64,000 bases of DNA from Microbacterium sp. 8M (GCF_902506375.1 NZ_LR733284.1:1972059-2036058); one strand, 5' to 3'; numbered from the stretch's first letter, positions 33,946 to 42,592 are shown. Made by a program: numbers and translations. Notes: generated by a model not told the origin, from the letters alone.

Positions 33946-33957
33946 TATAGTCAGACC

Positions 33958-34530
33958 ATGACACCTGCGCGCACGGGGAGACACGACCGCGAGCACATCA
34001 TCGGCGTCGCCCTCGATCTGCTGGACCGTTACGGCCTGCCCGACCTGACGATGCGCCGCCTGGCGGCCGAGCTCGACGTGCAGGCGAGCGCCCTCTACTG
34101 GCACTTCGACAGCAAGCAGGACCTGATCGCCGCCGTCTCGGACCGCATCATGGCCCGCATCCCCGATCCCGTCGACAGCGCCGAACTGATCGATGCCGCC
34201 CGGGCCGTCCGCGATGCGCTCCTCGCCCACCGCGACGGAGCGGAGGTCGTGATGAGCTCGGCCGCGCTGCGCCCCGGCCCGTCCCGCGCGCTCGACGTGC
34301 TCCGGCAGGCGATGCCGTCGCACCGGGAAGACGGCGAGCTCGCGGCCGCCGCCGTGCTCCAGTTCGTGCTCGGCCACACCACGCTGATGCAGCAGCGCAT
34401 GCACGGCGAGAGCTACGGCGCCGCCAGCACGGCCGCCACGCTGGATGACACCGCGCGGGATGCCGCCGTGTTCGAGACGGGGATCGCCCTGATCAGCCGC
34501 GGGGCTGCTCGGGCGACGGCCGGCCGCTGA
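33958..34530 (+). CDS. bioQ: TetR family repressor, probable biotin regulator BioQ
   Basis: A 190-residue TetR protein. The helix-turn-helix (about 15-60) reads HIIGVALDLLDRYGLPDLTM...RRLAAELDVQASALYWHFDSKQDLI in two blocks, a very typical TetR DNA-binding domain. The C-terminal ligand domain is not resolved by sequence. It is divergent from bioY, with a TGAAC-type operator in the gap, the arrangement of BioQ in corynebacteria. ATG 33958 is 6 nt after TATAGT, so it is leaderless. It overlaps the convergent MFS gene by 38 nt. The BioQ call rests on context and operator, not on ligand residues. Confidence 0.82.
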   Translation: MTPARTGRHDREHIIGVALDLLDRYGLPDLTMRRLAAELDVQASALYWHFDSKQDLIAAVSDRIMARIPDPVDSAELIDAARAVRDALLAHRDGAEVVMSSAALRPGPSRALDVLRQAMPSHREDGELAAAAVLQFVLGHTTLMQQRMHGESYGAASTAATLDDTARDAAVFETGIALISRGAARATAGR

Positions 34531-35932
34531 CGGCGGGACTCGCGGCGTCTCCCCGGGGGCCGTCGCCGATGCGCGCCCCGGGAACCAGCCCGATCACGAC
34601 CGCCGCCGCCGCGACGGCGAACACCGCCGGGAACCCGGATCCGGCGATCGGCGCACTCACGAACAACAGTCCCGCGAAGGCGATCGTGACCGCGGATCCG
34701 GTCGAATCCGCGATCGAGAGCGCCGAGGAGTTGAAGCCCTCGTCCGCCGGCGTCGAGTACGCGAGCGTGAGCACGTTCAGCCGCGGGTAGAGCAGCCCGA
34801 TCCCGCTTCCGGCAATCCCCCACAGCACGACCACGCTCCAAGGGGCCGAGCGCGTCACCACGACGGCGATGAGGCCGAGGAACGCGACGAGCAGCAGCGT
34901 CGAGCTGATCACGACCATCCGGCGGCTGCCCAGCCGCTCGCCGTAACGGCCCTGCACGGCGGAGGCGCCCGACCAGGCGAGGGCTGCGGCGGTGAGCGCA
35001 AGCCCCGCGACCGTGGGGCTGAACTCGAACCGCTCCATGAGCATGCGCGGCACGTACGCCTCCGCGGCGAAGAAGCCGCCGGCGAGGAGCCCGCGCAGCA
35101 GCACGACGCTCGGCAGACCCGGAGCGGCGCGCAGCGCGCCGACGGGGAACAGCGGACGGATGGCGAGAGCGATCGCCACGGTCGCCGCGATCGCTATCGG
35201 CCAGCCGATCACGGGAGCGGCATCGGAGGCGAATCCCACCGCGACGGCGGCGATCGCGACGACGACGGAGAGCAGGATCCGCATGCCGAGCCGGCCGCCG
35301 GACGAGTCAGCCTCCGCGGCGGTGCCGCCCTCGGGGTGAGCGCGCAGGTCGACGTCGCGCAACCGCACGACGACCAGCAGGAACGCGAATACGTTCAGCG
35401 CCGCGACGCCGAGGAACGTCCAGCGCCAGTGCAGGTACTGCGCGACCGCTCCGGCGAGGAACGGCCCGATCATCGACGGGACGACCCAGGCCGCCGCGAA
35501 CGCCGCGAAGATCCGCCCGTGCAGTGCGGGCGGATAGACCCGCGCCACGACGACATACAGTGCCACGGTCTGCGCACCTGCGCCCAGCCCCTGGATCAGC
35601 CTGCCGATCACCAGCGCGTACATGTCGGTCGCGGCCCCCGCGATCACGAGCCCGGCGATGAACAGCGCCACAGCCGTGTACAGCGGCGCCCGCGGGCCGG
35701 CACGGTCGCTCCACGCGCCGCTCGCCACCATGCCGATGACCCCGGTCGCGAGCGTTCCGGCGAACGCCACGGCGTACAGCGCCTCTCCGTGCAGATCCGC
35801 GGCGACGAGCGGCATGACCGTCGTCACCGCGAGCGCCTCGATGGCGCCGAGGAGGATGAGCACCACGGAGCCGACCGTGATGCCGAGCCGGTGCCGGTCC
35901 CAGATCGTCGCAGCGGCGGCCGGGGAGGTCAC
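34493..35932 (-). CDS. MFS drug-efflux-type transporter
   Basis: A 479-residue carrier with about 14 hydrophobic segments, the first including LGAIEALAVTTVMPLVAADL, similar to motif D1 of the EmrB/QacA group. The loop between helices 2 and 3 has GAWSDRAGPRAP in place of the canonical GxxxDRxGRR. A Ser/Pro-rich hydrophilic tail closes the protein. GTG 35930-35932 overlaps the stop of the PatB-like gene (GTGA). The 3' end overlaps the convergent TetR gene by 38 nt. Substrate unknown; whether it exports a product or substrate of the neighbouring lyase is untested. Confidence 0.85.
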   Translation of the reverse strand: MTSPAAAATIWDRHRLGITVGSVVLILLGAIEALAVTTVMPLVAADLHGEALYAVAFAGTLATGVIGMVASGAWSDRAGPRAPLYTAVALFIAGLVIAGAATDMYALVIGRLIQGLGAGAQTVALYVVVARVYPPALHGRIFAAFAAAWVVPSMIGPFLAGAVAQYLHWRWTFLGVAALNVFAFLLVVVRLRDVDLRAHPEGGTAAEADSSGGRLGMRILLSVVVAIAAVAVGFASDAAPVIGWPIAIAATVAIALAIRPLFPVGALRAAPGLPSVVLLRGLLAGGFFAAEAYVPRMLMERFEFSPTVAGLALTAAALAWSGASAVQGRYGERLGSRRMVVISSTLLLVAFLGLIAVVVTRSAPWSVVVLWGIAGSGIGLLYPRLNVLTLAYSTPADEGFNSSALSIADSTGSAVTIAFAGLLFVSAPIAGSGFPAVFAVAAAAVVIGLVPGARIGDGPRGDAASPAVSGRPSPEQPRG

Positions 35933-37098
35933 CGGCGCACCAGCGCGGCGATGCGGAGCACCGCCTCGGTGAGCACGTCCGGCGAGCAGCCCAGGTTGAT
36001 GCGCACGTGGCCCCTGCCCTCGTCGCCGAAGGTGGGCCCGCGGTTCAGGGCGACGCGCGCCTCGCGCAGGATCCTGCTCGCGGGGTCGTCTCCCCAGCCG
36101 AGGTCGCGCAGGTCGACCCATGCGAGGTATCCCGCATCGGGCAGTCGATAGCGCGCCTCGGGCAGCTGCTCCGCGAGCAGCCGCCCGAGCAGCCGCCGGT
36201 TGTCGTCCAGCGCCACCCGGAGCGCCTCCAGCCAGGGGTCGCTCGCAGGGTTCCACGCCGCTACGGCCGCCAGCGCGCCGAACAGGCCGGTGCGCCACTC
36301 CACCTCCGGAGGGAGCGTGCGGACCACCGCGGCCGTCTCCTCACTCGCCGTCACCATGACCGCGCACTTGAGGCCTGCGAGGTTGTACGCCTTGCTCGCA
36401 CTGGTCACGGTGTAGCCGACCTCCGTCGCCCGCGGCGACGCCGCGAGGAACGGGGTGTACTCGACGCCGGGATGCACCAGGGGCGCGTGGATCTCATCGC
36501 TCACCACGACCGCGCCGTGGTCGGCGGCGATCTCCGCCAGCTGCGCCAGCACGGAGCGGCTGTGCACGGTGCCGGTGGGGTTGTGCGGGTTGCACAGCAG
36601 AACGGCGCGGGCTCCCCCCGCCAGCGCGCGCTCGATGCCGGCCAGATCCAGGATCCAGGATCCGTCGACGTCGATGAGCGGGACGCGCTCAACGACGCCG
36701 CCTGCTTCCTCCACGCAGTCGAAGAACGGCGGGTACACGGGCGGCGCCACGATCACGCGGTCCCCGGGCGCGATCACAGCACGCAGGATCTCGACGACGC
36801 CCATCATGACGTCGCAGGTCGAACGGATGCGGTCCGGCTGCACCGTCCAGCCGAAATGGCGCTGCGCGTAGGCGGCGAACGCGGTGCGGAGGCCGGGATC
36901 CGGCGGGGTGTACCCGGTGTCACCCAGCTCGAGGGCCTCGCGCAGCCGCGCCGTGATCGCTTCGGCGAGCGGGAAGTCGGTCTCGGCGACGAACAGCGGC
37001 AGGACGTCCTCGGGGTAGGTCCGCCACTTGGTGCTGGAGCGGCGACGAAGCTGTTCGAGCGGCAGTGCATGCAGTGCGGTGCGGGCAGCGGTGGTCAC
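35929..37098 (-). CDS. PatB/MalY-type PLP-dependent cystathionine beta-lyase
   Basis: A 389-residue fold-type I aminotransferase-like enzyme. PLP-lysine is Lys236 in SASKAYNLAG; other PLP contacts are CNPHNPTG (169-176) and SDEIHAPLV (200-208). The SDEIHAP and NLAGLKCA motifs assign it to the PatB/MalY C-S lyase group rather than to aspartate aminotransferases or to SufS cysteine desulfurases. GTG 37096-37098 is 6 nt after TAGGGT (revcomp of 37105-37110), a leaderless start. It is the lead gene of a two-gene operon with the MFS carrier. Cystathionine or other cysteine S-conjugates are the likely substrates. Confidence 0.87.
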   Translation of the reverse strand: MTTAARTALHALPLEQLRRRSSTKWRTYPEDVLPLFVAETDFPLAEAITARLREALELGDTGYTPPDPGLRTAFAAYAQRHFGWTVQPDRIRSTCDVMMGVVEILRAVIAPGDRVIVAPPVYPPFFDCVEEAGGVVERVPLIDVDGSWILDLAGIERALAGGARAVLLCNPHNPTGTVHSRSVLAQLAEIAADHGAVVVSDEIHAPLVHPGVEYTPFLAASPRATEVGYTVTSASKAYNLAGLKCAVMVTASEETAAVVRTLPPEVEWRTGLFGALAAVAAWNPASDPWLEALRVALDDNRRLLGRLLAEQLPEARYRLPDAGYLAWVDLRDLGWGDDPASRILREARVALNRGPTFGDEGRGHVRINLGCSPDVLTEAVLRIAALVRR

Positions 37099-37110
37099 TC
37101 TTCGACCCTA

Positions 37111-37212
37111 CCGACGCCGATGCGACGAAGGGTCCGGCGCCGTCATACGGCGTCAGACCCTTGCCTTTTGAGAGGGTTTCGTCTCGCTCCGCTTCGCGGT
37201 GCTCGCTCAACC
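37111..37212. other. Intergenic region with REP-like TTTCGTCTCGCTCCGCTTCGCGG segment
   Basis: GAGGGTTTCGTCTCGCTCCG (37173-37192), GCTTCGCGG and GCTCGCTCAACC form a pattern with GC-rich mirrored parts, unlike coding sequence and followed directly by the hairpin at 37213. No ORF is supported. It looks like the intergenic repeat type seen in Microbacteriaceae genomes, but this window has no second full copy. Confidence 0.35.
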
Positions 37213-37266
37213 TTGATACGACAACGCCTCAACGCTGCTGCGCAGCATTGAGGCGTTGCGTATCAA
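37213..37266 (-). terminator. Large hairpin overlapping the sufT stop codon
   Basis: Three nested inverted repeats surround one centre: TTGATACG (37213-37220) with CGTATCAA (37259-37266), AACGCCTCAA (37223-37232) with TTGAGGCGTT (37248-37257), and GCTGC with GCAGC around TGC. Almost all 54 bases pair. The outer right arm includes the sufT stop codon (37263-37265). It separates the suf operon from the PatB-MFS operon and could end either. It lacks a T-tract, so it may work instead as an RNA-stabilising structure. Confidence 0.65.
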
Positions 37267-37592
37267 ATCGCGAAGCCGAGGGCGCGCATCTGGTCGCGTC
37301 CGTCGTCCGTGATCCGCTCCGGACCCCACGGCGGCATCCAGACCCAGTTGATGCGGAAGCGGTCGACCACGTTGTCCAGCGCCTGGCCGGTCTGCTCCTC
37401 GAGCACGTCGGTCAGCGGGCACCCGGCGCTCGTGAGCGTCATGTGGATCACGAGGGCGTCGTTCTCCTCGTCCCACGAGAGGTCGTAGATGAGACCGAGG
37501 TCGACGACGTTGATCCCGAGCTCCGGGTCGACGACGTCCTTGAGCGCCTCGGTGACCTCGTCGTACTTCTCTCCGGTCAGCGTTGCGGTCAT
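37263..37592 (-). CDS. sufT: SufT-like metal-sulfur cluster assembly factor (DUF59/MIP18)
   Basis: A 109-residue DUF59 protein. It carries VVDPELGINVVDLGLIYDL (20-38), the single conserved Cys58 in LTSAGCPLT, and the terminal PPWGPERITDDGR block; all are typical. In actinobacteria and firmicutes SufT supports maturation of Fe-S proteins. It follows sufC with 9 nt between. Its own -10 box, TAGGCT (revcomp of 37599-37604), lies across the sufC stop and ends 6 nt before ATG 37590-37592, so the gene may have a separate leaderless transcript. Confidence 0.92.
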   Translation of the reverse strand: MTATLTGEKYDEVTEALKDVVDPELGINVVDLGLIYDLSWDEENDALVIHMTLTSAGCPLTDVLEEQTGQALDNVVDRFRINWVWMPPWGPERITDDGRDQMRALGFAI

Positions 37593-37598
37593 GGTTTC

Positions 37599-37604
37599 AG
37601 CCTA
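37599..37604 (-). promoter_or_regulatory. Internal -10 box of sufT inside the end of sufC
   Basis: AGCCTA on the plus strand reads TAGGCT on the minus strand, 6 nt upstream of the sufT ATG, and overlaps the sufC stop codon. It would allow sufT expression apart from the main suf transcript. Confidence 0.45.
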
Positions 37605-38372
37605 CGCTTCGATGGGAGCACTGGGGTCGAGGAAGCGGTCGTAACCCTCCTCCTCGAGGCGGTCGGCCAGCTCCGGGCCGCCCTCCTCGACGATCTTCCC
37701 CGCGACGACGACGTGCACGTAATCCGGACGGATGTACCGCAGGATGCGGGTGTAGTGCGTGATCAGCAGCACGCCCAGGTCGGTGTGCTCCTTGGCGCGG
37801 TTGACGCCCTCGGAGACGATCCGCAGCGCGTCGACGTCGAGGCCGGAGTCCGTCTCGTCGAGCACGGCGACCTTCGGCTTAAGCACCTCGAGCTGAAGGA
37901 TCTCGTGACGCTTCTTCTCACCGCCGGAGAAGCCCTCGTTGACATTGCGCTGCGCGAACTTCGGATCCATGCGCAGGTTGGCCATGGCTTCCTTGACGTC
38001 CTTCGTCCACTGCCGGATCGAGGGCGCCTCGCCGTCGAGCGCGGTCTTGGCCGTGCGCAGGAAGTTCGTGACGGTCACGCCCGGGATCTCGACCGGGTAC
38101 TGCATGGCCAGGAACAGGCCGGCACGCGCCCGCTCGTCCACGCTCATCGCGAGGACGTCCTCGCCGTCGAGCGTGATCGAGCCGCCCGTGACGGTGTACT
38201 TCGGGTGACCCGCGATCGTGTAGGCGAGGGTCGACTTGCCGGATCCGTTCGGGCCCATGATCGCGTGGGTCTCGCCCGTGCGGATCGTGAGGCTGATGCC
38301 GTTGAGGATCGGCGTGGTGCCCGCCTCGGTCTCGACGGTGACGTGCAGATCGGTGATCTCCAGGACAGACAT
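37602..38372 (-). CDS. sufC: Fe-S cluster assembly ATPase SufC
   Basis: A 256-residue ABC-type ATPase that drives cluster assembly on SufB-SufD. Walker A is GPNGSGKSTL (40-49), the signature is FSGGEKKRHEILQL, and Walker B VAVLDETDSGLD with the SufC-specific DETDSGLD ending. ATG 38370-38372 follows GAAGGAATC and removes an unsupported upstream extension. It sits between the Rieske gene and sufT in the order sufB-sufD-Rieske-sufC-sufT. Confidence 0.96.
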   Translation of the reverse strand: MSVLEITDLHVTVETEAGTTPILNGISLTIRTGETHAIMGPNGSGKSTLAYTIAGHPKYTVTGGSITLDGEDVLAMSVDERARAGLFLAMQYPVEIPGVTVTNFLRTAKTALDGEAPSIRQWTKDVKEAMANLRMDPKFAQRNVNEGFSGGEKKRHEILQLEVLKPKVAVLDETDSGLDVDALRIVSEGVNRAKEHTDLGVLLITHYTRILRYIRPDYVHVVVAGKIVEEGGPELADRLEEEGYDRFLDPSAPIEA

Positions 38373-38443
38373 GGATGATTCCTTCGTGGTTTCGTGAAAG
38401 CTTCGTGGGGGACGCGGCACGCGGATCCGCGCGCGGCACACGC

Positions 38444-38779
38444 TCAGAGAGCGCTGACGTCCTTCGTGACGGCGGGGTCGATCAGCACGTCGTCGCCGTC
38501 GATCTCGACGGTGTAGACGGGGACCGGCTCATAGGCGGGGAGGTTCAGCGGCTTGCCGGTGCACAGCGAGAAGGCTGAGCCGTGGGCCCAGCACTCGAGC
38601 GTCTTGCCCTCGACGAAGCCCTCCGCCAGCGAGATGTCGCCGTGCGTGCAGGTGTCGCCGATCGCGTGGATCTCGCCCTCGGAGTCGAGCACGACCGCGA
38701 TCGGAACGCCGTCGAGCTCGACGCGCAGCGGCGTGTCCTCCTGCAGCTCGCTCACCGAGCACGCCCGCTGCGCGGTCAC
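38444..38779 (-). CDS. Rieske-type [2Fe-2S] ferredoxin, non-heme
   Basis: A 111-residue soluble Rieske protein. Cys44-x-His46 (DTCTHGDIS) and Cys63-x2-His66 (LECWAHGS) are the cluster ligands, with CTGKPLNLPAY following as in the ferredoxin subunits of aromatic dioxygenases. In actinobacterial suf operons such a gene is often found between sufD and sufC; it may be an electron donor in cluster assembly. GTG 38777-38779 overlaps the sufD stop (GTGA), which sets the start. Confidence 0.93.
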   Translation of the reverse strand: MTAQRACSVSELQEDTPLRVELDGVPIAVVLDSEGEIHAIGDTCTHGDISLAEGFVEGKTLECWAHGSAFSLCTGKPLNLPAYEPVPVYTVEIDGDDVLIDPAVTKDVSAL

Positions 38780-39981
38780 GCGTTCACCGCCTGCAGCTCG
38801 AGCTCGATCGCGGCGAGCAGCTCCTCCTCCAGGGAGGGCACGCCCAGTCGCTGCACGATGTCGCTGAGGAAGCCGAGGACGACGAGGCGGCGGGCCTCCT
38901 CCTCGGTGATCCCCCGCGCCTGCAGGTAGAACAGCTGCTCGTCGTCGAAACGGCCGGTCGCGCTCGCGTGGCCGGCGCCGAGGATGTCGCCGGTCTCGAT
39001 CTCCAGGTTGGGGATCGAGTCGGCACGCGCGCCCTCGGTGAGCACCAGGTTGCGGTTGGCCTCGTAGGAGTCGGTGCCGGTGGCGCCAGGGCCGATCAGC
39101 ACGTCGCCGATCCAGACGCTGTGCGCGCCCTCGCCCTGCAGCGCGCCCTTGTACAGGACGTCGCCGACCGTGTGCGCGCCCTTGTGGTGCAGGTAGACCT
39201 GGCTCTCCAGGTGCTGGCCCGCGTCGGCGTAGGACAGCCCGTACAGGCGCGCCTCGGACCCGGATCCGGCCAGCTCGACGTTCGGGTTCACGCGGACGAC
39301 GCCGCCGCCGAAGCTGACGACGATGTGGGTGAGGTGCGCGTCCCGGTCGATACGGGCCTGGTGCGACGCGGAGTGCAGGGCGTCGTCCTGCCACTGCTGC
39401 ACCGTGACGAGCGTCAGCCGGGCTCCGTCCCGGACGAGGATCTCCACGTTCTGCGCGAGCTGCGCGGAACCGGTGTGCCGCAGCACCACCGTGGCAGAGC
39501 TGTTCGTGCCCGCCTCGATCACGAGGTGCTGGTCGGCCCGGAGCGCGGCGCCCTGACCGGTCAGCTGCACGAAGATCGGCTCGGCGACCTCCTCGTCCGC
39601 CGGGATGGCCAGGTGCAGCGCCTCGGCCGCACCCTGCCAGGCGACGGCCGAGACGACGTCCTCCGGGCGGAAGATCTCGCCGCGGGGGGCATCGCCGAAG
39701 CGCAGCGCGGGGCGCACGTACGCCTCGTCGCTCACCTCGACCGCGATGCCGGAGCCGGACCCGGCCGGCTCGAACAGCGGCGCGAGCTGCGCGACCGGGG
39801 TGTGCTTCCAGTTGACCTCGCGGCCGGTGGGCGCGCCGAAGTCGGCGGGGTCGAACGAGTGCGGACGCTCCGAACGGGTCTGCACGGGAACGACCTTGCC
39901 GGCGGCCACGAGCTGTGCCGCGGGGTCGATGTGGGCGTGAGTGTCCTGCGCCTCCGCGGGCGCGGCAGTGGGGGCCGTCAT
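38776..39981 (-). CDS. sufD: Fe-S cluster assembly scaffold SufD
   Basis: A 401-residue SufB/SufD-fold protein with a right-handed beta-helix core. Features are GIAVEVSDEAYVR, the GSDSYEANRNLVLTEGARADSIP-like block (residues about 300-325), and the C-terminal ATGRFDDEQLFYLQARGI segment, where His and Cys residues of the core contact SufB. With SufB and SufC it forms the SufBC2D scaffold. It lies 1 nt from the sufB stop. Confidence 0.95.
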   Translation of the reverse strand: MTAPTAAPAEAQDTHAHIDPAAQLVAAGKVVPVQTRSERPHSFDPADFGAPTGREVNWKHTPVAQLAPLFEPAGSGSGIAVEVSDEAYVRPALRFGDAPRGEIFRPEDVVSAVAWQGAAEALHLAIPADEEVAEPIFVQLTGQGAALRADQHLVIEAGTNSSATVVLRHTGSAQLAQNVEILVRDGARLTLVTVQQWQDDALHSASHQARIDRDAHLTHIVVSFGGGVVRVNPNVELAGSGSEARLYGLSYADAGQHLESQVYLHHKGAHTVGDVLYKGALQGEGAHSVWIGDVLIGPGATGTDSYEANRNLVLTEGARADSIPNLEIETGDILGAGHASATGRFDDEQLFYLQARGITEEEARRLVVLGFLSDIVQRLGVPSLEEELLAAIELELQAVNA

Positions 39982-39982
39982 C

Positions 39983-41401
39983 TCAGCCGACCGATCCTTC
40001 CATGCCCATCTCGATGAGCTTGTTCAGTTCCATCGCGTACTCCATGGGCAGCTCGCGCGCGATCGGCTCGATGAAGCCGCGCACGATCATCGCCATCGCC
40101 TCGTCCTCGGGCATGCCGCGGGACTGGAGGTAGAAGAGCTGCTCCTCGCTGACCTTGGAGACCGTCGCCTCATGGCCGAGCTGCACGTCGTCCACCCGGA
40201 TGTCGATCGCCGGGTAGGTGTCGCTGCGGGACTTGGTGTCCACGAGCAGGGCGTCGCAGCGCACGGTGTTCGCCGAGTGGTGAGCGTTCGCGTCCACCCG
40301 CACCTCGCCGCGGTACCCGGCGCGGCCGCCGCCGCGGGCGATCGACTTCGAGACGATCGACGACTGCGTGTACGGCGCCATGTGGATCATCTTCGCGCCG
40401 GCGTCCTGGTGCTGGCCGGGGCCGGCGAAGGCGACGGAGAGCGTCTCGCCCTTGGCGTGCTCGCCCATCAGGTAGATCGACGGGTACTTCATCGTCACCT
40501 TGGAGCCAATGTTGCCGTCGACCCACTCCATGGTCGCGCCCTCGTGCGCCACGGCGCGCTTGGTGACCAGGTTGTAGACGTTGCTCGACCAGTTCTGGAT
40601 CGTCGTGTAGCGCACCCGGGCGTTCTTCTTGACGATGATCTCGACGACGGCTGAGTGCAGCGAGTCGCTCTTGTAGATCGGGGCGGTGCAGCCCTCGATG
40701 TAGTGCACGTAGCTGTCCTCGTCGGCGATGATCAGCGTGCGCTCGAACTGGCCCATGTTCTCCGTGTTGATCCGGAAGTAGGCCTGCAGCGGGATCTCCA
40801 CATGCACGCCCTTCGGCACGTACACGAAGGATCCTCCGGACCACACGGCGGTGTTCAGCGCCGCGAACTTGTTGTCGCCGGCGGGGATCACCGTGCCGAA
40901 GTACTCCTCGAAGAACTCGGGGTGCTCGCGCAGCGCCGTGTCGGTGTCCATGAAGATGACGCCCTGCGCCTCCAGGTCCTCACGGATCTGGTGGTAGACG
41001 ACCTCGGACTCGTACTGGGCAGCGACGCCGGCGACGAGGCGCTGGCGCTCGGCCTCGGGGATGCCGAGGCGCTCGTAGGTCTCCCGGATGTCCTCCGGCA
41101 GGTCCTCCCAGCTCTGCGCCTGCTTCTCCGTGGAGCGCACGAAGTACTTGATGTTGTCGAAGTCGATCTCGCTGAGGTCGGCGCCCCAGGTCGGCATCGG
41201 CTTGCGTCCGAACAGCTGCAGACCCTTCAGACGGGTCTTCAGCATCCACTCGGGCTCGTTCTTGAGCGCCGAGATGTCGCGCACAACGGCTTCACTGAGC
41301 CCGCGACGTGCGCTCGCGCCGGCCGCATCCGGGTCGTGCCAGCCGAACTCGTACACCCCCAGCCCATCCAGCTCCGGGCGGTCGATCAGCACATCCGACA
41401 T
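39983..41401 (-). CDS. sufB: Fe-S cluster assembly scaffold SufB
   Basis: A 472-residue scaffold protein. It has the full-length N-terminal helical domain ([16 protein letters not shown]), the beta-helix core, and conserved segments such as [13 protein letters not shown], which holds the Cys proposed to receive sulfur. The C-terminal part includes [22 protein letters not shown] 41399-41401 follows AGAGGAGAG. It is the first gene of the operon; no SufR-type regulator is upstream, ctaA being divergent instead. sufS and sufU are not in the window. Confidence 0.97.
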   Translation of the reverse strand: MSDVLIDRPELDGLGVYEFGWHDPDAAGASARRGLSEAVVRDISALKNEPEWMLKTRLKGLQLFGRKPMPTWGADLSEIDFDNIKYFVRSTEKQAQSWEDLPEDIRETYERLGIPEAERQRLVAGVAAQYESEVVYHQIREDLEAQGVIFMDTDTALREHPEFFEEYFGTVIPAGDNKFAALNTAVWSGGSFVYVPKGVHVEIPLQAYFRINTENMGQFERTLIIADEDSYVHYIEGCTAPIYKSDSLHSAVVEIIVKKNARVRYTTIQNWSSNVYNLVTKRAVAHEGATMEWVDGNIGSKVTMKYPSIYLMGEHAKGETLSVAFAGPGQHQDAGAKMIHMAPYTQSSIVSKSIARGGGRAGYRGEVRVDANAHHSANTVRCDALLVDTKSRSDTYPAIDIRVDDVQLGHEATVSKVSEEQLFYLQSRGMPEDEAMAMIVRGFIEPIARELPMEYAMELNKLIEMGMEGSVG

Positions 41402-41638
41402 CACACTCTCCTCTTGGGCCGTAACGGTTCATCCGCCCCGGCACACCGTCGATCCTGTCGAGTCTGCAGGGAACGGGTGCCGCTTCTGGGCCCTCATCAT
41501 GGACACGAGCAATCGCGCCTAAACTTGTGCAGGATGCTGTCCGCGAGTTCCGCGGTCATCTCCGCACACCCCCGATTCTACAGGTTCCCTCCGACGTCCG
41601 GGCCGTCATGGCCACCCGCGCAGGGTTCCGGAGGACCC
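41402..41638. other. Divergent regulatory region between sufB and ctaA
   Basis: No ORF of consequence fits in this 237-bp gap. On the plus strand TAAACT (41520-41525) is a candidate -10 for ctaA, with a leader of about 105 nt ending in GGAGGACCC. On the minus strand TAGAAT (revcomp of 41575-41580) is the best -10 for sufB, with a leader of about 165 nt. The two transcripts would overlap. No SufR- or IscR-like palindrome was recognised. Confidence 0.4.
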
Positions 41639-42592
41639 ATGCCCGAGATCGCACCCTCGCCCGCTCCCCGCACTCGCCCCGGATTTCTGGGCCGAGTCCA
41701 TGATTGGCTCCCGGATCGGGTGGATCTGCGCGTGCGGATCGCCGCCTGGGTGTCGTTCGTGCTCGAGGTCGCGATCGTCGGCACCGGCGGGGCGGTGCGC
41801 CTCACCGACTCAGGCCTGGGCTGCGAGTGGCCCCTGTGCACCCCGGACTCGCTGTTCCCCACCGCGGAGCAGAGCTATCACTCGCTCATCGAGTTCGGCA
41901 ACCGGGGACTGAGTTTCTTCGTGGGTCTCGCCGCGATCGCGGTGATCGTTCTGGTCTCCCGCTTCCGTGCCGAACGACGCGACCTGTGGACCATGGCATG
42001 GATCGTCTTCGCCGGGGTGCTCGTGCAGGCCGCCGTGGGCGGCATCCTGGTGATCTTCCACCTGCATCCGAACATGGTGGCGTTCCACTACATCGTGTCG
42101 CTCGTGCTCGTGGCCGTGGCCGCGGCATTCCTCGTTCGCATGGGACAGCCGCGCGGACCGCGCGAGCGCGCCGTCCCGAAGGGTGTGGCGATCCTGGTGC
42201 ACATCACGTCGTTCGTGCTGGCGCTCACCGTGCTCTTCGGCGTGCTGACGACGGGCGCCGGTCCGCACTCCGGGGACCCCGAGGTGACGCTCCGCAACGG
42301 CTTCGATGCGACGCTGCTGGAGCACGTGCACTCCTGGCCCGCATATGCGCTGTTCGCGCTCACGCTCACGCTGCTCGTGATCGCCCTTGCGAACGATCTC
42401 GCCGTGATCCGCAGCGCGGTGATCGGCCTGCTCGCGATCGAGCTCGTGCAGATCGCGGTCGGCCTGTATCAGGCCCGCAACGCCCTTCCCCCGCTCGCGG
42501 TCGGCGTGCACATGGTCCTCGCCGCCGTGCTCGTCGCGGCGTGCACGGTGCTCGTCCTGCGGGTGAAGCGCCCCGCGGGGTACTCGGCGTAA
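41639..42592 (+). CDS. ctaA: Heme A synthase CtaA
   Basis: A 317-residue eight-helix membrane enzyme that oxidises heme O to heme A. The N-terminal half has the exposed Cys pair Cys62/Cys67 (GCEWPLC), which forms the regulatory disulfide in Bacillus-type CtaA. Histidine ligands include His81 (YHSLIEFGNRG) and His150 (HPNMVAFHYIVS), with a matching pair in the second half (LEHVHSWP and GVHMVLAA). ATG 41639 follows GGAGGACC. It serves the aa3 oxidase together with ctaB and SURF1. Confidence 0.95.
   Translation: MPEIAPSPAPRTRPGFLGRVHDWLPDRVDLRVRIAAWVSFVLEVAIVGTGGAVRLTDSGLGCEWPLCTPDSLFPTAEQSYHSLIEFGNRGLSFFVGLAAIAVIVLVSRFRAERRDLWTMAWIVFAGVLVQAAVGGILVIFHLHPNMVAFHYIVSLVLVAVAAAFLVRMGQPRGPRERAVPKGVAILVHITSFVLALTVLFGVLTTGAGPHSGDPEVTLRNGFDATLLEHVHSWPAYALFALTLTLLVIALANDLAVIRSAVIGLLAIELVQIAVGLYQARNALPPLAVGVHMVLAAVLVAACTVLVLRVKRPAGYSA

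Noticed and set aside
35929..37098. PatB-like gene considered as sufS cysteine desulfurase of the suf operon
   Set aside because: The PLP motif SASKAYNLAG, SDEIHAP and the lack of the SufS active-site Cys loop fit PatB/MalY; it also has its own promoter beyond a hairpin.
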